A stretch of 62,346 nucleotides of DNA from Hungateiclostridiaceae bacterium UBA1305 (GTDB lineage: Bacteria > Bacillota > Clostridia > Acetivibrionales > DTU013). Below are positions 1 through 7,796 of this stretch, piece by piece. The DNA lies in NCBI GenBank assembly GCA_002307275.1, contig DBTX01000004.1, forward strand, positions 1-62,346, written 5' to 3'. Positions within the stretch are counted from its first letter, which is position 1. The number at the start of each line of letters is the position of its first letter. The position numbers and the translations under genes are program-made. The notes under the pieces were generated by a model, which was given only the letters and a program-made list of their open reading frames with translations, was not told the DNA's origin and did no database searches.

Positions 1-26
1 GCTTAGCCGGTGGATTTCATCTCATC

Positions 27-60
27 AAGGGGAAGCAATACATGATGTATTGCTTCCCTT
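27..60. terminator. Hairpin downstream of mglB-like gene
   Basis: A near-perfect inverted repeat (arms AAGGGGAAGCAATACA and TGTATTGCTTCCCTT) lies about 40 bases past the stop codon of the minus-strand binding-protein gene. It could end that transcript or stabilise its 3' end. No clear T-run follows it on the minus strand, so a simple Rho-independent terminator is not certain. In binding-protein operons such hairpins often separate the abundant binding-protein message from downstream transporter genes; that role is inferred. Confidence 0.5.
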
Positions 61-102
61 GCTCAAGTCACAAATCCGTTACGAGGACTTGATTTTCTTT
101 TA

Positions 103-1131
103 TTATTGTGGAACTTCAGACATATTTGCCTTTGTGATACCCTTGTAAGGTACCCAGACATACTTGCCGTCAACGATATCATAACCGACATTTTCCTTGG
201 TTGGCTTTTCGCCCTTTGCAAGCAGATATGCAAGCTTGAATGTAGCTTTGCCTTGATTTATACCATCATTATATGCTGTTCCCAGCAGCGTGCCTTCTTT
301 AATTGCTGCAAGTCCCGGAGCCGTAGCGTCAACGCCTACGACCGGCATGAATTTATCAGCCGTGAAGTATCCGGCAGCCTTTAATGCTTCGATCGCGCCG
401 AGAGCCATATCATCATTGCAGGCAATAACTGCTTCAATTTTGCCGCTATTAGATGTCAGGAAGGCAGCCATCTTTTCCTGGCCTTTGACACGATCCCAGT
501 TCGCAAAGTCAACAGCCAGCTGCTCAGTTTTAATTCCAGCCTTTTCAATTGTTTCAACAGAATATTTTGCACGTGCTTCCGAATCCTGATGTCCCGGTTC
601 GCCCTTGATCAGAACGTACTGCATGACTCCGTCCTTATTCGTGTCCATTGTGGGATTTGCTTTCCAGTAGTCTATCAGCATCTGGCCTTCCATAACGCCT
701 GACTCTTCAGCATGTGCGCCTACATAATAAACCTTATCCCATTTTGCCATATCTTCTGCCAAAGGCTCACGGTTGAAGAATACGATTGGTGTTTTTGCCG
801 CCTTTGCTTTGTCTATGATGACACCGGAAGCTGTACGGTCGACCATGTTGATTGCAAGAGCACTCACCTTTTTGGTAATGAACATGTCAATCTTGTCATT
901 ACAAGTCGGTTGTGAATTCTGACAGTCAACGATATCAACAGTCGCTATTTCATTTCCAGACGCATCTTTTGCCTCTGCTGCTATGGTATTACGAACGGAA
1001 GTCATGAATGTGTCATCAAACTTATAGATCGTGCAGCCGATGGACGGTTTTCCATTTGCTGCAGTACTGCATGCTGCGCATATGCAAACCAGCATTACAA
1101 GTACCAGAAGAATTGAGATAAGCTTTTTCAT
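103..1131 (-). CDS. mglB: Glucose/galactose-binding lipoprotein, MglB-like (copy 1)
   Basis: Extracellular solute-binding protein (342 aa) for a sugar ABC transporter. The N-terminus is a lipoprotein signal ending in VCICAACS, so the mature protein should be tethered outside the membrane. The sugar-site motifs of the E. coli glucose/galactose-binding protein are present: IYKFDDTFM near residue 36, a DSEAR motif, NWDRVKGQ, ACNDDMALGAIEALKA, VVGVDATAPG and TAYNDGINQGKATF. Glucose or galactose (or a methyl-galactoside) is therefore the likely ligand. The ATG is preceded by TTGGAGGTGCTCTT. It is the last gene of a minus-strand series that starts with YesN and YesM homologues. The mglA/mglC ATPase and permease are not in the window and may lie to the left. 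A close paralogue sits directly upstream. Confidence 0.92.
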   Translation of the reverse strand: MKKLISILLVLVMLVCICAACSTAANGKPSIGCTIYKFDDTFMTSVRNTIAAEAKDASGNEIATVDIVDCQNSQPTCNDKIDMFITKKVSALAINMVDRTASGVIIDKAKAAKTPIVFFNREPLAEDMAKWDKVYYVGAHAEESGVMEGQMLIDYWKANPTMDTNKDGVMQYVLIKGEPGHQDSEARAKYSVETIEKAGIKTEQLAVDFANWDRVKGQEKMAAFLTSNSGKIEAVIACNDDMALGAIEALKAAGYFTADKFMPVVGVDATAPGLAAIKEGTLLGTAYNDGINQGKATFKLAYLLAKGEKPTKENVGYDIVDGKYVWVPYKGITKANMSEVPQ

Positions 1132-1138
1132 AAGAGCA

Positions 1139-1192
1139 CCTCCAATTAATATTATGGGTTATAACGCTTCCATATTACTTCAGTATTGGAGG
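1139..1192 (-). promoter_or_regulatory. Inverted repeat covering the ribosome binding site of mglB copy 1
   Basis: The Shine-Dalgarno sequence ATTGGAGG (1139-1146 on the minus strand) has an exact complement, CCTCCAAT, at 1185-1192. An inner five-base pair block (TATGG at 1153-1157, CCATA at 1170-1174) allows an extended stem. In the mRNA this would hide the ribosome binding site and could regulate or couple translation. The pairing is seen directly; the function is inferred. Confidence 0.45.
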
Positions 1193-1260
1193 ATACAGAA
1201 TATAAAATCCGATGTACCTATATAAAAAATTCTACTATAAATGTTAAAAAAATTATTAAA

Positions 1261-1396
1261 CTAGTGTATTGTAACAACTAAATGTTTGTGATTCTGAGTG
1301 CAGCGAAGAATCCTGGCCGGCTAAGATCTTTCGCTAATGCTCAGGATGACATTTGTAAGCTATTGTATAAAAGTTTTAGAGTTTACAGTGTACTAG
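1261..1396. repeat. Palindromic MITE-like element between the two mglB genes
   Basis: A 136-bp imperfect palindrome. It begins with CTAGTGTATTGTAA and ends with the near reverse complement TTACAGTGTACTAG. The centre carries the opposed blocks GATTCTGAGTGCAGCGAAG and CTTTCGCTAATGCTCAGGAT around CCTGGCCGGC. Similar TCCTGAGCGAAGCGAAGGAT palindromes are common interspersed repeats in bacterial genomes. It has no coding capacity. Transcribed, it would form one long hairpin between the two binding-protein genes. Confidence 0.7.
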
Positions 1397-1418
1397 GAAT
1401 AACTTGGATTATGGCTTT

Positions 1419-2435
1419 TTAGTTTTTGTCGCTTATATCGTCCTTCGTTATTTTTTTATATGGAACCCAGATGTATTTCCCGTCTGTTATTTCATAACCG
1501 ATGTTATCCTTATTAATCGTCTTGCCTTGCGCCAGTGCATATGCAAGGTTAAAAGTCGCCTGGCCCTGGTTTTTACCATCATTGAACACGGTACCCAGCA
1601 ACGTGCCATCCTCCAGAGCCGCAAGTGCGGGCGCTATCGCATCGATTCCAACGACAGGCATATATTTGCCGTCCCTGAAATATCCTGCTGCCTTCAGCGC
1701 CTCAATTGCGCCAAGTGCCATATCATCATTATTGGAAAGCACCACTTCTATGCTGTCTCCGTTTGTAGCCAGAAAGGCCGCCATTTTTTCCTGTCCCTTT
1801 ACCCTGTCCCAATCCGCATTGTCTTCCGCCAGCTTTTCGACTTCTATTCCTGCATCCTGTACCGTTTGCACAGAATATTTTGTTCGAAGCTCTGCATCCT
1901 GATGCGCGGGTTCACCCTTGAGCATGACATACTGCATCACCCCATCCTTGTTTTTATCTGCTTCAGGATGAATTTTCCAGTAATTAACAATCAATTCCCC
2001 CTCCATCTTTCCTGATTGTTCCGCCTTTGCTCCCACATAATAAACCTTATTCCATTTTTGCATGTCATCTGCGAGTGGCTCTTTATTAAAGAATACGACC
2101 GGTATATCGGCTTTCCTTGCTTTTTCAAGCATCATACCTGCGGCAGTCCTGTCGACCGGGTTAATCGCAAGTGCTTTGACCTTCTGCGCAATTAACAGGT
2201 CTACCTTGTCGTTCTGTATCTGTTGTGAATTCTGGCTGTCTACTATTTCAACCGCGGCCTTTCCGACAGCGGCATCTGAAATGTTATTTCTGACACTTGT
2301 CATAAAGGTATCGTCGAATTTGTATATCACGCAGCCTATGTGTATATTGCCTGCTGCTGCAGCACCACCTCCGCAGCCTGCAAGCATAAATACCTGAATA
2401 CATATCAGAAGCAGAAATCGAATATCTCTTTTCAT
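1419..2435 (-). CDS. mglB: Glucose/galactose-binding lipoprotein, MglB-like (copy 2)
   Basis: Second sugar-binding lipoprotein (338 aa) with lipobox MLAGC near residue 21. It keeps all the ligand-site blocks of copy 1: IYKFDDTFM, DAELR, DWDRVKGQEKM, SNNDDMALGAIEALKA, VVGIDAIAPA and TVFNDGKNQGQATF. It should bind glucose, galactose or a close relative and deliver it to a Mgl-type permease. The ATG is preceded by AGGGGG. It lies between the third binding protein (2501-3484) and mglB copy 1, from which it is separated by a palindromic repeat element. The two proteins look like an old tandem duplication that has diverged mainly outside the sugar site. Confidence 0.9.
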   Translation of the reverse strand: MKRDIRFLLLICIQVFMLAGCGGGAAAAGNIHIGCVIYKFDDTFMTSVRNNISDAAVGKAAVEIVDSQNSQQIQNDKVDLLIAQKVKALAINPVDRTAAGMMLEKARKADIPVVFFNKEPLADDMQKWNKVYYVGAKAEQSGKMEGELIVNYWKIHPEADKNKDGVMQYVMLKGEPAHQDAELRTKYSVQTVQDAGIEVEKLAEDNADWDRVKGQEKMAAFLATNGDSIEVVLSNNDDMALGAIEALKAAGYFRDGKYMPVVGIDAIAPALAALEDGTLLGTVFNDGKNQGQATFNLAYALAQGKTINKDNIGYEITDGKYIWVPYKKITKDDISDKN

Positions 2436-2500
2436 GGAAAGAACCCCCTGACCTTGAGTCTTTCATACTTTAGTTAACACGATCATCCAAATAAAAGGTA

Positions 2501-3484
2501 CTATTTTATAAATGGAAACAATAATCTTTGGTTCTGAGGCAGATACATATTTTCCTTCGTAATGATTTCAGAGCCTGTATCGTAGTAATCCCTGACACTG
2601 ACTCCATTAATGGCATCGACTGCATATTTAACGCTCAAATACCCCATACTGAAAGGATTCTGTGTTATTAAAGCCTGGATCACGCCCTTTTCCAGGTAAT
2701 CAATTTCATTGGGAGTACTATCGAAAGCAATGATTTTCACACTACCTGCAAGATTCATCTCTCCAATAGCCTCTGCAACGCCTTCGGAAGAAATCGCATT
2801 CAACGCAACAATCGCACAAATATCACTGTTTTCCGAAATTATTTTATGGGTCAGATCAAATGCAAGTTTCTTATCGGAAGAGCAATATTCTTTTGCCACA
2901 ATCTTAATATCCTCATATTGGGAAATGGCTTTTAGCAGGCCTTCCTCCCGTTGCTCGGCATTCCTCGTGCCCTTTACAAAATTCATGATACCGATCTGAT
3001 GTTTTTCTCCATTATTTTCTTCCAATATCTTAACGAGTTGATTGCCTGCCATAATACCGGCATTATAATTATCGGTTGCTATATAACTGTTGATTTTTTT
3101 CGTATTCACCTCTGAATCAATGATAATGACAGGTACATGCATTCCATAAGCTCTTTCCGTGACCCCGACAAGTGCATTATAATCACTTGCCGCCAGAATT
3201 AATGCATCTACCTTCTGATCCAGTTCGGAATTGACAAGTCTGATTTGTCCTTCTACATCCTCCTCGTCTTCAGGCGCCGTATACCTCACATTTACATTAA
3301 ATTCGCTTGCGGCAGCATCGGCTCCCAACTTGACAGAGCCCCAATAATAGCCGTTATTCATCCTTACAATCAGTGCGATATTTTTTGTGGTGCTGTTCAT
3401 ACTAATATCCCTCGTACAAGCACACAGGGAGAAAATATACAGCAGTATAAAAGCCGAACTAAGAAATCTTAAGGTCTTCTGCAT
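2501..3484 (-). CDS. RbsB-like sugar-binding lipoprotein next to sensor kinase
   Basis: Periplasmic-binding-protein-like domain of the ribose/sugar class (Peripla_BP_4), 327 aa, with a lipoprotein signal ending near FSLCAC. I chose the ATG at 3484 because GGGGAGG lies just upstream; the longer reading frame to 3517 begins deeper inside the kinase gene. The start overlaps the 3' end of the YesM-like kinase gene by 26 bases, so translation is probably coupled. Family features include DNYNAGIMAGNQL, TRNAEQREEGLL and AFDSTPNEIDYLEKG. Its sequence differs clearly from the two MglB-like proteins downstream. Close coupling to the kinase suggests it may present a sugar to the sensor rather than, or as well as, feed a transporter; this is an inference. 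Confidence 0.82.
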   Translation of the reverse strand: MQKTLRFLSSAFILLYIFSLCACTRDISMNSTTKNIALIVRMNNGYYWGSVKLGADAAASEFNVNVRYTAPEDEEDVEGQIRLVNSELDQKVDALILAASDYNALVGVTERAYGMHVPVIIIDSEVNTKKINSYIATDNYNAGIMAGNQLVKILEENNGEKHQIGIMNFVKGTRNAEQREEGLLKAISQYEDIKIVAKEYCSSDKKLAFDLTHKIISENSDICAIVALNAISSEGVAEAIGEMNLAGSVKIIAFDSTPNEIDYLEKGVIQALITQNPFSMGYLSVKYAVDAINGVSVRDYYDTGSEIITKENMYLPQNQRLLFPFIK

Positions 3485-5285
3485 TGCAAACCTCCCCGGC
3501 AATATCTTCGCCCTCATATGGAAGCCATATTTTTACGGTTGTCCCCACATCAACCTCGCTTAAGAATTCAAGTCCGTAATCCTTCCCATAACAAAGCTGA
3601 ATTCTTTCATGTACGTTTTTTACACCAACACCTTTCCCCTCTCTCCCTTCAGGTCTGATAGACAGAATATTCTCCAATATTTCCTGTCGCATTCCCATTC
3701 CATTATCGGATACCTGAAGTAAAAGCTTCCCGTTTGAAACCTCTGAAGAAACCTTGATAAACCCCTCATCAACCATATATTCTATTCCATGGTAGATCGC
3801 ATTTTCTATGAGGGGCTGCAAAATCAACTTAACCGTTTTGCATTGCAAGGTTTCTTTTTGTGCCTCAATCTCGAATCTGAACTTATTTTTATATCTGATA
3901 CTCTGAATGGTCAGATAATGACCGGCATGTTCCAGTTCCTCCTGAATTGTGATAATGTTTTTACCCCTGCTGATGCTTATCCTGAATAATTTTGAAAGTG
4001 ATGTGATCATTATTATGGCATCTTCCTTCTTTCCGCTTTCCACCATCCTGATTACGGAATTCAGGGTATTATACAGGAAATGTGGGTTGATTTGGGCCTG
4101 CAGCACTTCGAACTCAGCCTTCCGTTTGGATTCCTGTTCCAAAACGATCTGGTCCATCAAGTATCTGATTCTGGTCAGCATCATTTTAAATGTGCCTGCA
4201 AGCTTGGCTACCTCTGCTTCCCCTTTTACACTGATACTTATATCCAGCATACCTTCCTCAACCATTTTCATGGATTTTTCCAGTTCCTTTATGGGCTTGG
4301 ATATCTTGGCGGAGATAAAGGCGGAAATAAATATGACAAAAAGTGTTCCAAAAAGAAAGGTCCACCCGATAAAAACACCCATTTCCTTCTTCGTTGTCAC
4401 GATCTCGTCAATATAGGCTATTCCGACAATCCTCCACCGGCTGAAATTAACGGATTGTATTGTGATCAAACGGTTTTGCCCATTGAATTTATCAAAATAA
4501 ATACCGGAAATATGCTTCATGACTTCATCAACATTCTCCGTTTTTAATCCGGCATTGATTAATTGCTGCTGTGGGTGATAAACAATATTGCTGCTTGAAT
4601 CCACAAGATATATGTACCCTTTCTTACCGAGCCTCGCTTTTTGGCAAAGCTGGTCCAGTGCGCTAAAATTCATATCTACCAGCAGGACTCCCTGCTCTTT
4701 TACATTATCCTTGTAAAAAGTGATCTCTCTGCTCAAGGAAACCACCCAGCTATGCTGGCTTTCAAAGATATTCTGTACATGAGGAGAGGAAAAATACAGA
4801 TTTGCCGGTTCATTTACCGGCACACTGAACCAATCCTGCCGGATGAGGTCTGCATCCTTCTTCATTTTGTAAGAAGGTGAACCAACTACAATCCTGCCAT
4901 CTTTCGTAAATATGTTTAAGGAAACGATATCCTTTCTAGTATCCAATATAACGTCCATCTGTTCAATGAGTTTCTTTTCATCAATATCTTTTTTATAGTA
5001 AATGAGATTATTGAGCGAATCCGATATCTCCATCATACTCCGGAGATAATAATCAAGGTTCAGATTAACCTGGTCAATTACCTGTCTGGTGCTGATAATT
5101 GCATTCTGCTCAGCAGACTTGTTGAACCGGCTGTAAAGCATAAGCCCCACAAAAAGCATAGCCGTTATCGTAATAAGCATAATTGAAGATGAGATAAAAA
5201 ACTGTATGCTTCTCACTCTTAACGAATTCACCAGTAATTTAAAAGGTTTTGTCAGGCATTTTACATAATCTCTTCTTCCCAACAC
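3459..5285 (-). CDS. Membrane sensor histidine kinase, YesM/LytS type
   Basis: 608-residue kinase. It has an N-terminal membrane segment (about residues 30-50), a large extracellular dCache-like sensor region (about 50-295), a second membrane segment near 300-325, a HAMP linker (KISKPIKELEKSM), then a His_kinase domain with NPHFLYNTLNS as the phospho-accepting histidine motif. An HATPase_c domain follows, with ENAIYHG, DNGMGM and GKGVGVKNVHERI. It begins at a GTG (5285) behind AGGAG. The response regulator gene lies 40 bases upstream, and an overlapping sugar-binding lipoprotein gene follows. YesMN-type pairs in Firmicutes control carbohydrate uptake and degradation genes, which matches the binding-protein genes downstream. 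Confidence 0.92.
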   Translation of the reverse strand: MLGRRDYVKCLTKPFKLLVNSLRVRSIQFFISSSIMLITITAMLFVGLMLYSRFNKSAEQNAIISTRQVIDQVNLNLDYYLRSMMEISDSLNNLIYYKKDIDEKKLIEQMDVILDTRKDIVSLNIFTKDGRIVVGSPSYKMKKDADLIRQDWFSVPVNEPANLYFSSPHVQNIFESQHSWVVSLSREITFYKDNVKEQGVLLVDMNFSALDQLCQKARLGKKGYIYLVDSSSNIVYHPQQQLINAGLKTENVDEVMKHISGIYFDKFNGQNRLITIQSVNFSRWRIVGIAYIDEIVTTKKEMGVFIGWTFLFGTLFVIFISAFISAKISKPIKELEKSMKMVEEGMLDISISVKGEAEVAKLAGTFKMMLTRIRYLMDQIVLEQESKRKAEFEVLQAQINPHFLYNTLNSVIRMVESGKKEDAIIMITSLSKLFRISISRGKNIITIQEELEHAGHYLTIQSIRYKNKFRFEIEAQKETLQCKTVKLILQPLIENAIYHGIEYMVDEGFIKVSSEVSNGKLLLQVSDNGMGMRQEILENILSIRPEGREGKGVGVKNVHERIQLCYGKDYGLEFLSEVDVGTTVKIWLPYEGEDIAGEVCNAEDLKIS

Positions 5286-5302
5286 CTAATCTCCTGTTTT
5301 CC

Positions 5303-5342
5303 CGACTACTTTCTATTTCTGACAACTATTTTCTATTTCTGA
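5303..5342. repeat. Two 20-bp tandem copies at the end of the response-regulator gene
   Basis: Two adjacent near-identical 20-mers, CGACTACTTTCTATTTCTGA and CAACTATTTTCTATTTCTGA. The second overlaps the last codons and stop of the regulator gene; the first lies in the spacer before the kinase start. This looks like a small slippage duplication of the gene end. Confidence 0.7.
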
Positions 5343-6978
5343 ATTCCGAGGGTGAAATACCGATGTACTTCTTAAAGCTGTTGCTGAAATAGTTGGCATC
5401 TGAAAATCCCACCCTTTCAGCTATTTCAAAGGATTTGAGATCCGTCATCTTCAACAGTTCCCTGGCGGTCTCCATTCGAAGTTGTACGAGATAAGCCAGA
5501 TACGTCATTTTTGTTTCTTTTTTAAATATGGTACTGAAGTATCCGGGACTGATATGTAAATACCTGCATAATTTATTGATCGTTATGTCGCTCTCATGAA
5601 AGTGCTCCCTGGTAAAGTCCTTGGCGCTCCTGACCAGCTGTCTGCAGTTATCCTGCCTGTTACCCGCAATGATATTCATGAGTCTGGTGCAAATGCCGAG
5701 AGTCCAGTTTCTCGCATCCTGAAGGTTATCGAACCGGTAGATATCCGAGAATAGATTGGAATTGGTATCCATAATACAATTTAAATCAATATCCGAATCT
5801 TTTGCTATTTTATGTACTGATATCAAAATTTCCATCAAATAGATCTGATATTCTTTATAAGATGCATTAGACTCTATTAGTTCATTAAAAAAAGCATCGA
5901 TAATTTCTTTCGCCTTTGCTACAGTTCCAACCTTGATACAGCACGTGAGAGCCTCTTCCTTCAGTTCATCAAACACCGCTTTTTTTGCACTTCTGGACTC
6001 AAGATCATTAATAAATATAATCCTGTTATTCCCCAGAATAACCTTGTAATCAAGTGCCAATTCAGCATCCTTGTATGAATAACTGATACCGGATACCGTG
6101 CTGCAAAAATTACCGACACCTATGGTAACTGTCAACATCAGATACCTTTCGATACTATAACGGATTTCTTCAAGTATCGTCAATATATTGATGACTGCTG
6201 CTTCACTTTCCTTCTCATCGCTTATGCTTAATAGGACAATGTTTCCATTATGAATAAAAACAATGCCTATATTACTTTTTTCGGCAAGTTCTTCTACGAT
6301 GTTCAGGACGGCAAAAAGTGTTAAATCCCTATCTTCCAGCAAATTTAAAACATCAGGATTCTGATCCGCCGAACTGTTCAATGGTTCGGCGGAATTACCA
6401 TAAACCGGTTTGTCGATACTGATTACCGATGCGATGAAACCTTTTGCATTCAGATTAATATTTAAATTATTAGACTTGCCCAAAATTTCATTGTCACTCA
6501 ATTTGCTTGTAACCAACAAGGTAAGAAAATTTGCCTTTAGAATCGGCAGACTATTGATATAATGCTCTCTTAATCGCAGAATGTTTTTCTTTAGCGCCAT
6601 TTCCTCATCCATCTGTAATTTTATCCTGAGTAAGGCATTTATCAGTTCCTGGGAAGAAAACGGCTTAAGAACATACTCATCAATATGAAGTTTTACTGCC
6701 TTATGTGCAAATTCGAATTCATCAAAACCAGTTAGTATGATAATCCTGGTGGCAGGATACTTTTGCTTTATCATTTCCGACAAAGTCAGCCCATCCAGGA
6801 AAGGCATTTTTATATCTGTGATGACAATATCCGGCACAAGCTTATCCACCATATCATAAGCCTCTCTGCCATTTTCCGCGATTCCTGTAACTTCGAAGCC
6901 ATGCAATCCCCAATCAATTTCCTGAAGTATACCTTCTCTGACATCGTTTTCATCATCAACTAATATCAGTTTATACAC
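5326..6978 (-). CDS. Response regulator, YesN type (REC + AraC HTH)
   Basis: 550-residue regulator. The N-terminal receiver domain starts YKLILVDDE and has the phospho-acceptor aspartate in DIVITDIKMP. A middle region of roughly 270 residues links it to a C-terminal AraC-type double helix-turn-helix (HISPGYFSTIFKKETKMTYL ... VGFSDANYFSNSFKKYIG). I prefer the GTG at 6978, preceded by GGGAGGGG, over the ATG at 7026. That ATG has no ribosome binding site and lies almost at the predicted transcription start. It is the first gene of the sensing block and should be phosphorylated by the adjacent YesM-like kinase to activate the sugar-binding genes; the target genes are inferred. Confidence 0.9.
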   Translation of the reverse strand: MYKLILVDDENDVREGILQEIDWGLHGFEVTGIAENGREAYDMVDKLVPDIVITDIKMPFLDGLTLSEMIKQKYPATRIIILTGFDEFEFAHKAVKLHIDEYVLKPFSSQELINALLRIKLQMDEEMALKKNILRLREHYINSLPILKANFLTLLVTSKLSDNEILGKSNNLNINLNAKGFIASVISIDKPVYGNSAEPLNSSADQNPDVLNLLEDRDLTLFAVLNIVEELAEKSNIGIVFIHNGNIVLLSISDEKESEAAVINILTILEEIRYSIERYLMLTVTIGVGNFCSTVSGISYSYKDAELALDYKVILGNNRIIFINDLESRSAKKAVFDELKEEALTCCIKVGTVAKAKEIIDAFFNELIESNASYKEYQIYLMEILISVHKIAKDSDIDLNCIMDTNSNLFSDIYRFDNLQDARNWTLGICTRLMNIIAGNRQDNCRQLVRSAKDFTREHFHESDITINKLCRYLHISPGYFSTIFKKETKMTYLAYLVQLRMETARELLKMTDLKSFEIAERVGFSDANYFSNSFKKYIGISPSEFRNRK

Positions 6979-7038
6979 CAAACCCCTCCCTGCTGAAAAA
7001 GGAAACAACGATTCTGCATTAAACATGCTTTCATTGAA

Positions 7039-7067
7039 ATAATATGCTAATTTTTACTATATTTCAA
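7039..7067 (-). promoter_or_regulatory. Promoter of the regulator/kinase/binding-protein block
   Basis: On the minus strand TTGAAA (7067-7062) and TATTAT (7044-7039) are separated by 17 bases, a good match to a housekeeping sigma-A promoter. Transcription would begin near 7032, about 55 bases before the preferred GTG start of the regulator. Confidence 0.6.
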
Positions 7068-7135
7068 TAATAATATTAATGAATAACTTCTTCGGTTATT
7101 TAGCCGTGGTGTGAGAAAAGAATGGGAATAGAAAG

Positions 7136-7165
7136 AGTGGTACTGATGAATTTACCAGTACCACT
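7136..7165 (-). terminator. Hairpin after the zinc-ribbon gene
   Basis: Arms AGTGGTACTG and CAGTACCACT form a perfect stem just past the stop of the small zinc-ribbon gene. On the minus strand it is followed by CTTTCTATT, so it is a plausible but weak Rho-independent terminator. Confidence 0.5.
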
Positions 7166-7172
7166 TTGCAAA

Positions 7173-7430
7173 TCATCTTTTTTGATACGTGTCAATTGCA
7201 TTATCAAGTGCCTGAATTGCTTGCTCTGCAGGTATCTTTGCCAATGTAATTGCACATTTATTGCAAAGAACCTTTCCCCTGCCTTTTAAAACTCCGCTGC
7301 TCCTTACATCCGAGCATGGGTTTCTGAATATGGGAACATTGCATAAATCACATCTCTGATGCTGTTCAAATTGTCCATTGCCTTTAAAATTACTTTGGTC
7401 ATTCATATTTCCAATTCGTGAGGCTCTCAT
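7173..7430 (-). CDS. Small zinc-ribbon-like protein of unknown function
   Basis: 85 residues. The sequence has two cysteine pairs, CDLC near residue 28 and CNKC near residue 57, spaced as in a zinc ribbon or treble-clef fold, plus one further cysteine. A helical tail follows (AEQAIQALDNAIDTYQKR). No signal peptide or membrane segment is visible, so it is probably cytoplasmic. The ATG is preceded by AAGGAAG. It is monocistronic, with a hairpin after it and the ABC-F gene divergent from it. I do not recognise a specific family. Confidence 0.65.
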   Translation of the reverse strand: MRASRIGNMNDQSNFKGNGQFEQHQRCDLCNVPIFRNPCSDVRSSGVLKGRGKVLCNKCAITLAKIPAEQAIQALDNAIDTYQKR

Positions 7431-7796
7431 AAGTTCACTTCCTTGTAAGTTTGTCTATATTTTATCCAAATAACATGTTCTTATTGCCTATTAGTATTTA
7501 CTAAATGTTAACTTCATTATAAAGATTTTATTATAGCGTCTTAATTATACAACAATAGAGGCAAGAAGTAAAAGTTTGCAATAAATGAAATTTACATCCC
7601 TGCTTATACAGATAAATTTTAATTATAATAAAAAATTATATACATGACTAATGCATCCAGGTATAAAATAGAGTTAGTTTTGAAGCAGAAAAGGTTTAGA
7701 CTGCAGGAAGAATTTATCTTCTTACAGTCTTTTTGTTTTGAGTCGGTTGCAGCAGTCTATTGGGCATTATGTAATATTTACTAAATGAGGGATATT
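7431..7796 (+). promoter_or_regulatory. Intergenic region with attenuator-like leader of the ABC-F gene
   Basis: This 366-base gap separates two divergent genes. On the plus strand a possible promoter (TATACA at 7639, 17-base spacer, TATAAA at 7662) is followed by a hairpin at 7698-7730 (arms AGACTG..GAAGA and TCTTC..CAGTCT) and a T-run, a typical intrinsic terminator only about 65 bases before the gene. An open frame of 46 codons starting at ATG 7644 runs through the hairpin and ends at 7784, but it has no clear ribosome binding site. Transcription attenuation is known for several antibiotic-responsive ABC-F genes. The rest of the gap is AT-rich with nothing else recognised. Confidence 0.5.

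Noticed and set aside
1159..1167. TTATAACGC in the mglB leader as a further copy of the structured repeat.
   Set aside because: Only nine bases agree; neighbouring bases do not match the repeat and instead belong to the ribosome-site hairpin.
1404..2015. A 203-codon plus-strand frame opposite mglB copy 2.
   Set aside because: It is antisense to a well-supported gene and has no recognisable domain or start signal.
5303..5342. Tandem 20-mers near the kinase start as a CRISPR or regulator array.
   Set aside because: Only two adjacent copies without spacers; better explained as a small duplication of the gene end.
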